NCBI RefSeq assembly: GCF_029603165.1
Contig: NZ_JAQSVC010000001.1
Location: 434,001-498,000, forward strand
Direction: 5' to 3'
DNA: 64,000 nt
Source: Galbibacter pacificus
GTDB lineage: Bacteria > Bacteroidota > Bacteroidia > Flavobacteriales > Flavobacteriaceae
The notes beneath the pieces are model-generated. The model was given only the letters and a program-made list of their open reading frames with translations, ran no database searches and was not told the origin of the DNA. A program made the translations under genes and the position numbers. Positions 41,656 through 50,184 of the stretch are shown one piece after another (position 1 is the first letter of the stretch; each line of letters opens with the position of its first letter).

Positions 41656-42918
41656 ATGTACACATACACAAAACTGTTTTCAGGGCTGTTTTACCTCTTT
41701 TTTTGCTGTTCTTGTGATGGGGATTCAGGAGAACAAACGGTTTCTCCAGAAAAAGAGTTTAAAGTAGAAGAATTAGCCGCTAAACCTGTAGATAAATCCA
41801 ATTCGGCCAAGCTTTTAATGCATTACATGAGCTGGTTTGAAACCAAGGGAAGTAGTGGCAATGGGCAATGGGGCTACCATTGGACCATGAACCATAGCAA
41901 TCCTGATGTTGTAGGAAAAAATGGAAAAAGAGAAATAGCTTCTCATTATTATCCGCTTATCGGGCCTTATCATTCGGGAGATAAAGATGTAATAGAATAC
42001 CATTTGCTTTTGATGAAATATGCAGGCGTAGATGGAATTTTAATTGATTGGTATGGAACGTACAATTTAAACGACTATGCCATCATCCATGAAAATGCAG
42101 AGCAACTTATAGCCATGCTCGATAAAGTTGGACTGGAATATGCTTTTGTTTACGAAGACCGCTTTCTCAATAATATTGTAGAAGCACAATTGGCCTCAAC
42201 ACCTGTAGAGGCCGCCAAAAAAGATATGGTTTATCTAAGAAATAATCATTTTGGCAATACAAATTATATCCAACTAGACCACAAGCCGTTGTTAATGGTC
42301 TTTGGCCCCATTACTTTAAAATCACCCGATCAATGGATTTCTGTTTTTGATGAAAGTCAAACCGAACCCTCTTTTTTAACACTTTGGAACCAAATAAACG
42401 AGGCCGGAGAAGGTGCCGTGGGAGAATATGCATGGGTTTATAAAGGGCAATCTTATTTAGAAGACTTTTACCAAACACGGATTAAGGAACTGGATTTTTC
42501 CATAGGAAGTGCCTATCCCGGATTTGAAGATTTTTATGCCGAGGCCGGAGTATATGCCGGTATCGATTGGGAAATATCCCCTTTAAACGGGCAAACCTTC
42601 AAAGAAACCTTGATGCTCTTTAAAAACTCTTCGTTAGATTGGTTGCAACTTATTACATGGAACGATTTTGGAGAAGGAACTGCCATAGAACCAACAGACG
42701 AACTAGGTTTTAAGTACATTGAAGCACTTCAAGATTTTGCAGAAGTTTCACAAAACAAGGACGTTTTTGACGAAATATATCAATTATATCAGCTAAGAAA
42801 ACTTCATAAAGACAACAGCTCCATTCAATTGCAACTGGATCAAGCTTTCTACCATTTCGTAGCGCTTCAGCCGCAAGAGGCAAAAACAATAATAAATAGC
42901 ATAAAAAACAAACCCTGA
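41656..42918 (+). CDS. GH71/GH99-related glycosidase lipoprotein
   Basis: A 420-residue exported protein (lipobox CCSC near residue 22). Motifs typical of the GH71/GH99 clan are visible: LMHYMSWF near the start, SHYYPLIGPYHSGD, AGVDGILIDWYG and WNDFGEGTAIEP. GH99 enzymes are endo-alpha-mannosidases with a catalytic Glu-x-x-Glu. Here the equivalent stretch reads Asp337-x-x-Glu340, closer to the GH71 pattern, so mannosidase activity should not be assumed. It is followed after 11 bases by a GH97 gene. Together they suggest an alpha-linked glycan as target. Confidence 0.75.
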   Translation: MYTYTKLFSGLFYLFFCCSCDGDSGEQTVSPEKEFKVEELAAKPVDKSNSAKLLMHYMSWFETKGSSGNGQWGYHWTMNHSNPDVVGKNGKREIASHYYPLIGPYHSGDKDVIEYHLLLMKYAGVDGILIDWYGTYNLNDYAIIHENAEQLIAMLDKVGLEYAFVYEDRFLNNIVEAQLASTPVEAAKKDMVYLRNNHFGNTNYIQLDHKPLLMVFGPITLKSPDQWISVFDESQTEPSFLTLWNQINEAGEGAVGEYAWVYKGQSYLEDFYQTRIKELDFSIGSAYPGFEDFYAEAGVYAGIDWEISPLNGQTFKETLMLFKNSSLDWLQLITWNDFGEGTAIEPTDELGFKYIEALQDFAEVSQNKDVFDEIYQLYQLRKLHKDNSSIQLQLDQAFYHFVALQPQEAKTIINSIKNKP

Positions 42919-42929
42919 AAACATATACA

Positions 42930-44954
42930 ATGAATATGCGAATGTTTCAAAGGAATGTACTATTCCTCACATTAATAGGCTTATGCCTTTCCTGTACAAA
43001 ACCAGTAAACGAAATATTGGTTTCCTCGCCCAACGGAAATCATCAATTACTATTTAAATTATCAACCAAAGGAGAACCACTTTATCAAATCAACAGTAAC
43101 GGAAAAAAAGTGATTACGCCTTCAAAACTCGGAGTTGCTTTTGTAAACCAAGATAGTTTAAACAGCGGCTTTGAATTACTGGGAGTTGAAAAAAATAGCG
43201 TCGATACTACTTGGAACCAATCATGGGGCGAGTTTGAATTTATTAGGGATCATCATAACGAATTGATAGTACATTTAAAAGAGACCGATAAAAAACACCG
43301 CTTGTTGAACATTGTTTTTAGGGCATTCAATGACGGAATCGGGTTTCGTTATGAATTTCCGGAACAACCGGAATTAAAAGAAGTACAAATTTTAGATGAG
43401 TTCACGGAATTTAATTTTCCCGAAGACCAAAAAATTTGGTGGATCCCCGTGCATAGTGAAAATAGTTACTATGAAAGTTTCTACCGAAAAACCCCGATGA
43501 GTGAAACAGACACCATTAATACGCCGGCTACCATAGAAACCAACGATAGTCTTTTTGTGGCCATACATGAAGCAAATTTAACCGACTTTGCATCCATGAC
43601 TCTAAAAAATACCGGGGGGAGCCATTTTAAAAGCGAACTGGTACCTTGGTCTAATGGTGTAAAAGTATATGCCAGCACGCCATTTGTAAGTCCATGGAGA
43701 ACACTTATTATAGGTGAAAAACCAGGCGATCTGGTAACATCGACTTTAATGCTTAATTTAAACGAACCTTCAAAAATAGACGATTTATCATGGATCAGGC
43801 CTTCCAAATACATTGGAATATGGTGGGGAATGCACTTGGAAAAATTTACTTGGGGGCAAGGAGAAAAGCACGGTGCCACAACAGAAAATACCAAAAAATA
43901 TATTGACTTTGCTGCCGAGAACGGCTTTGATGGTGTCTTGGTAGAAGGTTGGAACCAAGGTTGGGATGGCGACTGGACAGCCGACGGAAATGCTTTTAGC
44001 TTTGTGAAACCATACCCAGATTTTGACCTTGAGGAAATAGGCAAATATGCTGTACAAAAAAATGTGCGCTTAATTGGGCACCATGAAACGGCAGGGGCTG
44101 CCAAGCACTATGAAGATGAAATGGAAGATGCCTTTAAATTATACCATAAAAACGGGGTCAATACCGTAAAGACCGGATATGTAAATAAATATTTGGATAA
44201 AAAGGAATGGCATGATAGTCAATATGGCGTACGGCATTATAGAAAAGTAGTCGAAACAGCGGCAAAATATCATATCATGATTGATAATCATGAACCTGTA
44301 AAGGGTACCGGTCTGCAAAGAACATATCCTAATTTAATGACGCAGGAAGGTGGGCGCGGACAAGAATACAATGCCTGGTCGCCCGATGGCGGAAATACCC
44401 CCGAACATACAACTATTGTCCCGTTTACACGGATGCTTTCCGGGCCTTTTGATTTTACTCCGGGGAACTTCAATTTTGATTATGAAACCCCAAACGGAGC
44501 AATGGTAAATACAACCGTAGCCAAACAATTGGCTTTGTATGTAGTGATTTTTAGCCCATTGCAAATGGCATCAGACCTTCCTGAAAATTACAGGGACCGA
44601 CCGGCTTTTGAGTTTATTAAAAACGTACCAGTTTCCTGGTCCGATACCAAAGTGTTAAATGCCCAAATTGGTAAATATGTAACTATGGTTAGAAAAGACC
44701 GCAAAAGTGAAGACTGGTATCTGGGTTCCATAACCAACAAAGAGGCCCGTAATATGGATATTTCCTGTAATTTTTTAGATAAGGGCAATACTTACGAAGC
44801 CACTATTTATACTGATGGAGAAGGCGCTAATTATAAAGATAACCCTTATCCGGTAGGAATTACAAAAAGAAAAGTAGCATCAAAAGATACCATAAACATA
44901 CATCTGGCCCCGGGCGGAGGAACGGCCATAGCTTTTAAGGCATTAAAAGAATAA
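42930..44954 (+). CDS. GH97 alpha-glycosidase lipoprotein, inverting type
   Basis: A 674-residue enzyme with lipobox CLSC and the full GH97 layout: N-terminal beta-sandwich (SSPNGNHQLLFKL), TIM barrel and C-terminal sheet domain. Glu386, Glu455 and Glu479 have exactly the spacing (69 and 24) of Glu439, Glu508 and Glu532 in the inverting alpha-glucosidase SusB. Glu473 falls where SusB has Glu526. The position of the retaining-type Asp nucleophile reads KTGYV, with Gly. An inverting, SusB-like activity on alpha-glucosidic or similar bonds is therefore predicted. It ends the PUL and is followed by a strong terminator. Confidence 0.9.
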   Translation: MNMRMFQRNVLFLTLIGLCLSCTKPVNEILVSSPNGNHQLLFKLSTKGEPLYQINSNGKKVITPSKLGVAFVNQDSLNSGFELLGVEKNSVDTTWNQSWGEFEFIRDHHNELIVHLKETDKKHRLLNIVFRAFNDGIGFRYEFPEQPELKEVQILDEFTEFNFPEDQKIWWIPVHSENSYYESFYRKTPMSETDTINTPATIETNDSLFVAIHEANLTDFASMTLKNTGGSHFKSELVPWSNGVKVYASTPFVSPWRTLIIGEKPGDLVTSTLMLNLNEPSKIDDLSWIRPSKYIGIWWGMHLEKFTWGQGEKHGATTENTKKYIDFAAENGFDGVLVEGWNQGWDGDWTADGNAFSFVKPYPDFDLEEIGKYAVQKNVRLIGHHETAGAAKHYEDEMEDAFKLYHKNGVNTVKTGYVNKYLDKKEWHDSQYGVRHYRKVVETAAKYHIMIDNHEPVKGTGLQRTYPNLMTQEGGRGQEYNAWSPDGGNTPEHTTIVPFTRMLSGPFDFTPGNFNFDYETPNGAMVNTTVAKQLALYVVIFSPLQMASDLPENYRDRPAFEFIKNVPVSWSDTKVLNAQIGKYVTMVRKDRKSEDWYLGSITNKEARNMDISCNFLDKGNTYEATIYTDGEGANYKDNPYPVGITKRKVASKDTINIHLAPGGGTAIAFKALKE

Positions 44955-44995
44955 TTTAAATTTTGAGTTAGCGTTTTTTAGTTTACATTATCTTT

Positions 44996-45032
44996 AAAAG
45001 ATCGTTTAATTATCAATAGACGGTCTTTTTTT
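44996..45032 (+). terminator. Rho-independent terminator after the GH97 gene
   Basis: AAAAGATCGT (44996-45005) pairs with ACGGTCTTTT (45020-45029), with one T-G wobble, and is followed by further T residues to 45032. It closes the 35417-44954 operon. Confidence 0.8.
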
Positions 45033-45167
45033 ATTATATAAAAGCAAGTCTTTGTAAGAAAACGACAATCTATTTGTAACATATTTATAAAAGTGATAGA
45101 TTTATAGCTTCATTTTTATCAATAATTAAAATATAGACGACATAATTAACTACCAACCGAATCTAAA

Positions 45168-46127
45168 ATGAAACGAAGAAAGTTTGTAAACAATACAGCC
45201 AAAACAGGCTTGGCGCTTACCTTTTTGGGGGCCATGGCCTGTAAGGAGCAGTCAAAGAAAAAAGAAGCCCCAATAGCCGAAATGGTAGAAGACGTACCAT
45301 TGTTTTTTAAAATTTCACTTGCCCAATGGTCTTTTCACCGCGCATTAAAATCTGGGAAAATGGATAATTTGGATTTTGCAGCCAAAGCCCAAGCCCTAGG
45401 TTGTGAAGGCTTGGAATATGTAAATCAGTTTTTTGCAGACAAGGCCAAAGATACTGCATATCTTTCCCAAATGAACGACAGGGCGACTTCTGCAGGTATG
45501 AAAAATGTTCTTATCATGATTGATGGAGAAGGCCAATTGGCCGATGCCGATGCCAAAAAAAGGATGGAGGCCATAGAAAACCATTACAAATGGGTAGAGG
45601 CTTCCAAATTTTTAGGATGCCATGCCATTCGTGTCAATCTGGGCGGTGGAAAGGAAATGGAAGAAGCTTCTAAGGCAGGAATCGATTCATTGACAAAACT
45701 GTCGGAATTTGCAGCTCAGGAAAATATCAATATACTGGTAGAAAATCACGGAGGGTTCTCATCAAACGGGGCTTGGTTGGCCAATGTAATGAAACAGGTT
45801 GAAATGAAGAATTGCGGGACATTGCCGGATTTTGGAAATTTTTGTGTGGAATATGACGAAAATTGGAGCTGTAAAAAAGAATACAATAGGTATAAAGGTG
45901 TAAAGGAAATGATACCATATGCCAAAGCCGTAAGTGCTAAATCACATGATTTTGATGCTGATGGAAATGAGACCCATACCGATTATTTAAAGATGATGAA
46001 AATGGTGAAAGAGGTGGGTTATACCGGCTTTGTGGGCATTGAATACGAAGGCGAAGGCGTTTCAGAAGAAAAAGGAATCGAACTTACCCGGGATTTGCTC
46101 ATTAAAGTGGGCAAGGAATTAAGCTAA
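45168..46127 (+). CDS. Exported xylose-isomerase-like TIM-barrel protein (sugar isomerase/epimerase family)
   Basis: A 319-residue protein of the AP-endonuclease-2 / sugar phosphate isomerase-epimerase superfamily. The barrel shows the expected metal-site motifs: LVENHGG, GTLPDFGNF, KAVSAKSHDFD and GIEYEGEG. The N-terminus MKRRKFVNN with a hydrophobic stretch and GAMAC resembles a Tat signal followed by a lipobox, so the protein is probably exported folded with its metal ion and lipid-anchored. Its substrate is unknown. It starts a two-gene unit with the GH20 gene 43 bases downstream, 135 bases after the terminator of the preceding PUL. Confidence 0.8.
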   Translation: MKRRKFVNNTAKTGLALTFLGAMACKEQSKKKEAPIAEMVEDVPLFFKISLAQWSFHRALKSGKMDNLDFAAKAQALGCEGLEYVNQFFADKAKDTAYLSQMNDRATSAGMKNVLIMIDGEGQLADADAKKRMEAIENHYKWVEASKFLGCHAIRVNLGGGKEMEEASKAGIDSLTKLSEFAAQENINILVENHGGFSSNGAWLANVMKQVEMKNCGTLPDFGNFCVEYDENWSCKKEYNRYKGVKEMIPYAKAVSAKSHDFDADGNETHTDYLKMMKMVKEVGYTGFVGIEYEGEGVSEEKGIELTRDLLIKVGKELS

Positions 46128-46170
46128 TTATATTATTTAACCAACGCTATAGTTTTCTAGATATACATAT

Positions 46171-47754
46171 ATGAAACCACTAAAACCCTTCTCAACAAAG
46201 CCGTACTTTTTATTAATGTTCATTGCAGTTGTATTTTTAACCTCTTGTGAAAAAAAGGATAAGCCGCACACGCATTTATCCGATCGAAGTTTGATTCCAG
46301 TTCCGGCACAGGTGCATAAAATGGATGGAACTTTTGAAATATCAAAAAACACGATTTTATATACTGATGGAAATAAAGAGCTGGACAAAGTAGCCCAGCA
46401 ATTTATCAATGACTTTAAAGGTCTAGGCAACCTAGAATTGAAAACCGCATCTTTAGCAGAAGGTATTGATAACGGGATTGTTTTTAAACTGTCTCAACAG
46501 ATCGATACTGAAGAGGGATACAAACTAAAGGTAACCAATCATCAGATTCAGCTTGAAGCCAAAAACCCCGAAGGTATTTTTAGGGGGGCACAAACAATTT
46601 TACAGTTGCTTCCCGCCAAACAAACAGAAGGCTGGTTGGTACCGGCCGTTGAAATAGAAGATTTCCCGCAATATGCATACAGGGGAGCCATGCTCGACGT
46701 GGCCAGACATTTTTTTTCGGTAAATGATGTAAAACGGTATATAGATTTAATGGCCGCATATAAATTTAACGTGTTGCATTTGCATTTAACCGATGACCAA
46801 GGTTGGCGAATAGAAATAAAATCGTGGCCAAAACTTACCGAAATTGGCGGAAGCACTGAAGTTGGCGGGGAAAAAGGAGGTTTTTATACCCAGGAAGAAT
46901 ATCAGGACATTGTAAAGTATGCTGCCGAAAAATATATTACCATAATTCCCGAAATAGACATGCCAGGCCATACAAATGCCGCCTTGGCATCATACCCCGA
47001 ACTTAACTGCAATGGCAAGGCTACCGAACTTTATACGGGTACAGAAGTTGGTTTTAGCTCTTTTTGTACCGATAAGGAAATTACCTATAAGTTTATAGAC
47101 GATGTAATTAAGGAACTGGTTGCCCTTACGCCCGGGCCTTATATCCATATTGGTGGTGATGAATCGCATTCTACCGAACTGGAAGATTACATACCATTTG
47201 TAAACCGTGTGCAAGATATAGTTTATAAATACGGTAAAACCCCCATTGGTTGGGACGAGATACGTCACGCTAAATTAAAGAACACTTCTGTAGTACAGTT
47301 TTGGGCCAATAAAGAAAATGCATTGGCAGCTGTGCAACAAGGCGCAAAAGTATTAATGTCGCCTGCTTCCAAGGCATATGTAGATATGAAATACGATTCC
47401 ATAACGCCGCTAGGATTAAGCTGGGCGGGGATTATAAATGTAAAAACAGCATACAATTGGGACCCGGCAACCTTGGTTGATGGCATTGGCAAGCCGGAGA
47501 TTGTTGGGATCGAGGCACCTTTGTGGACCGAAACATTGAGCAAAATAGAAGATGTTGAATATATGGCCTACCCAAGATTATTGGGCTACGCAGAAATAGG
47601 TTGGTCGCAAGATTCGCTTCGGTATTGGGATTCGTATAAAAAAAGACTGTCAATGCAGTACCAATACTTAAAACAAAAGAACATCAACTTTTACGAGTCG
47701 AAATTAATTCCGTGGTATAAAGCAACTGTTGATTCCACAGCACATAAGCACTAA
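46171..47754 (+). CDS. Beta-N-acetylhexosaminidase lipoprotein (GH20)
   Basis: A 527-residue enzyme with lipobox TSC near residue 25 and the GH20 two-domain build. The N-terminal domain (about residues 35-150) ends at the family motif VEIEDFPQYAYRGAMLDVAR. The catalytic barrel carries the HIGGDE motif with Asp330-Glu331, plus DDQGWRIEIKSWP and IPEIDMPGHT. It would release terminal beta-GlcNAc or GalNAc by substrate-assisted catalysis. It could cooperate with the sialidases and beta-galactosidase on host-type glycans, although it is 36 kb away. Confidence 0.94.
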   Translation: MKPLKPFSTKPYFLLMFIAVVFLTSCEKKDKPHTHLSDRSLIPVPAQVHKMDGTFEISKNTILYTDGNKELDKVAQQFINDFKGLGNLELKTASLAEGIDNGIVFKLSQQIDTEEGYKLKVTNHQIQLEAKNPEGIFRGAQTILQLLPAKQTEGWLVPAVEIEDFPQYAYRGAMLDVARHFFSVNDVKRYIDLMAAYKFNVLHLHLTDDQGWRIEIKSWPKLTEIGGSTEVGGEKGGFYTQEEYQDIVKYAAEKYITIIPEIDMPGHTNAALASYPELNCNGKATELYTGTEVGFSSFCTDKEITYKFIDDVIKELVALTPGPYIHIGGDESHSTELEDYIPFVNRVQDIVYKYGKTPIGWDEIRHAKLKNTSVVQFWANKENALAAVQQGAKVLMSPASKAYVDMKYDSITPLGLSWAGIINVKTAYNWDPATLVDGIGKPEIVGIEAPLWTETLSKIEDVEYMAYPRLLGYAEIGWSQDSLRYWDSYKKRLSMQYQYLKQKNINFYESKLIPWYKATVDSTAHKH

Positions 47755-47883
47755 ATATTATCATATAACTTTGGGTGATTTAAAGAGGACATTTATTAAA
47801 TGAAATAAGAGAAAAATTAATACGATTATTGTTTTCAATGTTTTGCACGGGCAAAAAAAGGTACAGAGTAATTTTTGAGAAAC

Positions 47884-47917
47884 TTTGGTTTATTATTAAT
47901 AAAAAATATTATATTTG
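47884..47917 (+). promoter_or_regulatory. Promoter of tRNA-Arg
   Basis: TTTG at 47884-47887 and TATATTTG at 47910-47917 match the Bacteroidota -33 and -7 elements with 22 bases between them. The expected start of transcription is about 30 bases before the tRNA. Confidence 0.75.
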
Positions 47918-47953
47918 CACCCGCATTTGCTAATAGTAAAATGCAAAACAAAC

Positions 47954-48027
47954 GGCCTCGTGGCGCAACTGAATAGCGCATCTGATTACGGCTCAGAAGG
48001 TTCCAGGTTTGAATCCTGGCGAGGTCA
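47954..48027 (+). tRNA. tRNA-Arg (anticodon ACG)
   Basis: The 74 bases fold as a complete cloverleaf. The acceptor stem is GGCCTCG/CGAGGTC with one G-T pair, the D stem GCGC/GCGC, the anticodon stem TCTGA/TCAGA with loop TTACGGC, a five-base variable loop, and the T stem CCAGG/CCTGG with loop TTTGAAT. The discriminator is A and CCA is not encoded. Anticodon ACG reads CGN arginine codons after A-to-I editing. The gene borders an accessory region on its 3' side. Confidence 0.97.
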
Positions 48028-48051
48028 CTAAGGGCAAAGCCCAAACAAGTC

Positions 48052-48087
48052 AAAAACCTTGCAAAATCTATGATTTACAAGGTTTTT
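48052..48087 (+). terminator. Terminator after tRNA-Arg
   Basis: AAAAACCTTG (48052-48061) pairs with CAAGGTTTTT (48078-48087), and the loop contains a second stem AAATC/GATTT (48064-48068, 48072-48076). It begins 25 bases after the tRNA and ends in a T-run, so it should stop tRNA transcription; its symmetry allows action from both sides. Confidence 0.8.
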
Positions 48088-48142
48088 GCTGTTTTATAGC
48101 TATTGTTTAAATTGAATTGATTTGGTTTAAAATGTAAATAAA

Positions 48143-48182
48143 TCGGTCAACAAAAATTTAAGAGGTTAACACTGTTGACCGA
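48143..48182. repeat. Inverted repeat TCGGTCAACA/TGTTGACCGA
   Basis: Perfect 10-base arms at 48143-48152 and 48173-48182 surround 20 bases that include the palindrome GTTAAC. It lies between the tRNA terminator and a leader-like hairpin and may be an operator or the trace of an element end. Confidence 0.4.
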
Positions 48183-48217
48183 ATACATAAAACACTGAAC
48201 CGTAGTTGATTTGACTT

Positions 48218-48245
48218 TCATCTTAATGTTAAACCTTAAAGATGA
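48218..48245 (+). promoter_or_regulatory. Leader hairpin, copy A
   Basis: TCATCTT (48218-48224) pairs with AAGATGA (48239-48245). The hairpin is preceded by TTTGACTTTC and followed by ACAACTATG. A related copy at 51071-51103 keeps the same flanks, and its stem differs by a compensating pair change. Copy A ends five bases before the ATG of a truncated secreted-protein reading frame at 48251. Confidence 0.4.
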
Positions 48246-48250
48246 CAACT

Positions 48251-48304
48251 ATGAAAACATCACACACCTTTTCTATCCTTTTTTTGCCTTTAGCTTTTTA
48301 TTAG
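48251..48304 (+). pseudogene. Truncated 5' end of a secreted-protein gene
   Basis: An ATG at 48251, just after the leader hairpin, opens a 17-residue frame MKTSHTFSILFLPLAFY. The start looks like a signal peptide. The frame runs into the end of the transposase remnant at about 48276-48280, where the original gene seems to have been cut; the last residues come from antisense transposase sequence. The lost protein cannot be identified. Confidence 0.35.
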
Positions 48305-48585
48305 TAATAATAGTGTAGGGTTCTCCTTTGGATAGAGCGGTCTCATCAATGGATAAATACTTGCCCATATTCTCAGGAAAGATTAACCAGTCTTTAGCGT
48401 GGGACTTTTGCTTCCACTCTTTAAACTCACTTAGATAATCTCGATAGTGTCGTTGTAACTTCTTGCCATTAACTCCATAAAACCCACCTATGGTGTGGCA
48501 ATCATTAGTCTTGGTACTGACCAAGTACTTTTAAAAAAGCAGCGAACTCTTGCGCCATGCGTATGCACCCCACCAAGTGCATACG
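48273..48585 (-). pseudogene. Remnant of an ISAon1-like transposase (two overlapping ORF fragments)
   Basis: Two frames on the - strand match the split transposase layout of ISAon1-type elements. The tail of the N-terminal-region ORF is seen at 48558-48505 (MAQEFAAFLKVLGQYQD). The beginning of the DDE ORF is at 48524-48273 and includes HAKDWLIFPENMG and LSIDETALSKGEPYTIITNK, ending at AKKG where the conserved family continues. The +1 overlap is normal for the family rather than a mutation. Both outer ends are missing, so the copy is dead. It lies between a truncated AraC gene and a truncated secreted-protein start. Confidence 0.7.
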
Positions 48586-48908
48586 TTGTAATACATGAAA
48601 TAACCATCCGATTTACCTAAGTCGAAGAACTTCACATACTGGTTGCTATTGATAAAAAAAAGTGTAGGTGCATCCGTATCGTAATCATTAAAATCCACAT
48701 TCAACCGTATCCCTTTAGGAGCATAGACAATTTTAATATATCCATCGAACTCATGACTGTTTAATAATGCTAACGAGTCTGAATCAAAAGGAATAAAATC
48801 CCAAACGTTGGTAATTGGATTGAAATAATTGTGTTGACATAACTCAAATATAATTTTAATATCAAAATATTTACTTAGAATTCTCAAATTCGGTTCGAAT
48901 CTTATCAC
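48586..48908 (-). pseudogene. Truncated AraC-family regulator (N-terminal cupin part only)
   Basis: From a GTG at 48908 the frame encodes about 108 residues resembling the ligand-binding N-terminal domain of Bacteroidota AraC-type regulators. The pattern 'G.RLNVDFNDY....PTLFFINSNQ' and the ending DGYFMYYN are visible. The DNA-binding half is absent: after YYN the frame enters transposase-derived sequence and stops at 48531. It was apparently broken by the insertion now seen as the IS remnant. The call rests on pattern recognition of the cupin region. Confidence 0.5.
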
Positions 48909-49045
48909 CTTAAATTATTTAATAGGTTCGAACCAGCTATCTAAAAACAAATCCATTTCATTTTTTTTATTAGACCCAGTAAATATTTGAAAATTTCGAA
49001 TAAATGATATGAATATGTAGAACTAGTTGGCTTTATAATACAAAA

Positions 49046-49068
49046 AGAGGCACCAAATTGGTACCTCT
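49046..49068 (-). terminator. Terminator of the AbiE operon
   Basis: Read on the - strand, AGAGGTACC-AATTT-GGTGCCTCT forms a nine-position stem with one mismatch followed by TTTTTG. It lies 133 bases after the toxin stop codon. The 292-base gap between it and the AraC fragment otherwise holds nothing recognised. Confidence 0.65.
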
Positions 49069-49200
49069 AATGTGAACCCGCCCGGATATGAAAATCAATT
49101 TTTTGGGTTTTGACAGTCTGAAAGTCTCGTATATCTGTTTATTTTAGGTATAAAAGTGTGACTACTTCCCATCGATTACATTATCTTGTGTTCGTCTTTA

Positions 49201-50184
49201 TTAGTTTTCAAATTTGATATTCCAGTTAATGGCCGCTATTCTTTTTTGAATTAGAATTAAAGTACTTAATAGTGCTGTTTCCTTTGGGAAGGAACCGTAA
49301 ACCAAGTTTTTAAAGTCTGACTCATATACGCTTTTTAAATCGTCCCATACTTTTTCAGGTTTTTCAAATATTAATGAATTGACAGGATGGTTTTTCAACC
49401 ATTCATTGTTATTTTTAAAACTTATAACATCATCCTGAGCGACTTTTAATAGCATAGTATCAAATTCATTTGATTTAAAAAATGTGAGTAGTTCTTTTAC
49501 AGAAAGAAGTTGGTTTAAGTCATAAACGTGTCTAATTTTATTCCTTAAATCTGTAATTGGATCTTCACCATATGAAAATCGAACTAAGCTCATGATTTTT
49601 TCACAAATAGTCCTGCTTGGTTCCAAAACAAGAACATTGAATGGTAGTAGCACTTGTTCTTCAGCCATTTCATTTTGCCCATTATTTATCATCATTTCAC
49701 CTACAAAAGAACAAACACTTTTAGTTGTATAGGGTTCAAAGTAACCAAGCCAAGTAGCTTCCACCACAATGACATCTCTTACCTGACCATAATCTCCTTT
49801 AAATTCTTTATTATATGAGTGTGCTGTTTTACGGTTCATTCCCATTTTATGCGTTAAGCCTGCTATCTTTATTTCTGGTAGGACATCGCTTACTATATTA
49901 CTAATTGTTCTTATTTTGGTTGTAAGTTTATTATTTGACTCTCCCGCTCTTCTCAAAACAATGAGGTCAATATCTTCTGAAAATCTTTCAATTATATTGT
50001 AACATTTAGATAATGCTGTTCCCCCTTTGAAAACGGTATTGCTGCCAATTTTATCATTGAATATTGTAAAGAGAGTGTATGTTACCCAATAATCCTTTTC
50101 TATAAATGTTGCCGGGATTTGCATTTGGTCAGATGTAAACTGTACAGCTTGTCTAAATAGTTTTTTATCCAGGTGAAGTTTCAT
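49201..50184 (-). CDS. AbiEii-family nucleotidyltransferase toxin
   Basis: A 327-residue protein of the AbiEii/MenT-like nucleotidyltransferase family. The active-site motifs are present: KGGTALSKCY (about residues 54-63) and FSEDIDLIV, with further conserved residues in the helical C-terminal half. Members act as toxins in type IV-like toxin-antitoxin systems and give abortive phage infection; related MenT toxins add nucleotides to tRNA acceptor ends. Its ATG overlaps the antitoxin stop by four bases (ATGA), the usual coupling. The pair is visibly more AT-rich than the PUL genes, suggesting horizontal transfer. Confidence 0.9.
   Translation of the reverse strand: MKLHLDKKLFRQAVQFTSDQMQIPATFIEKDYWVTYTLFTIFNDKIGSNTVFKGGTALSKCYNIIERFSEDIDLIVLRRAGESNNKLTTKIRTISNIVSDVLPEIKIAGLTHKMGMNRKTAHSYNKEFKGDYGQVRDVIVVEATWLGYFEPYTTKSVCSFVGEMMINNGQNEMAEEQVLLPFNVLVLEPSRTICEKIMSLVRFSYGEDPITDLRNKIRHVYDLNQLLSVKELLTFFKSNEFDTMLLKVAQDDVISFKNNNEWLKNHPVNSLIFEKPEKVWDDLKSVYESDFKNLVYGSFPKETALLSTLILIQKRIAAINWNIKFEN

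Noticed and set aside
41656-42918. Assignment as a GH99 endo-alpha-mannosidase
   Set aside because: The first catalytic Glu of GH99 is Asp here, so only a GH71/GH99-related call is justified.
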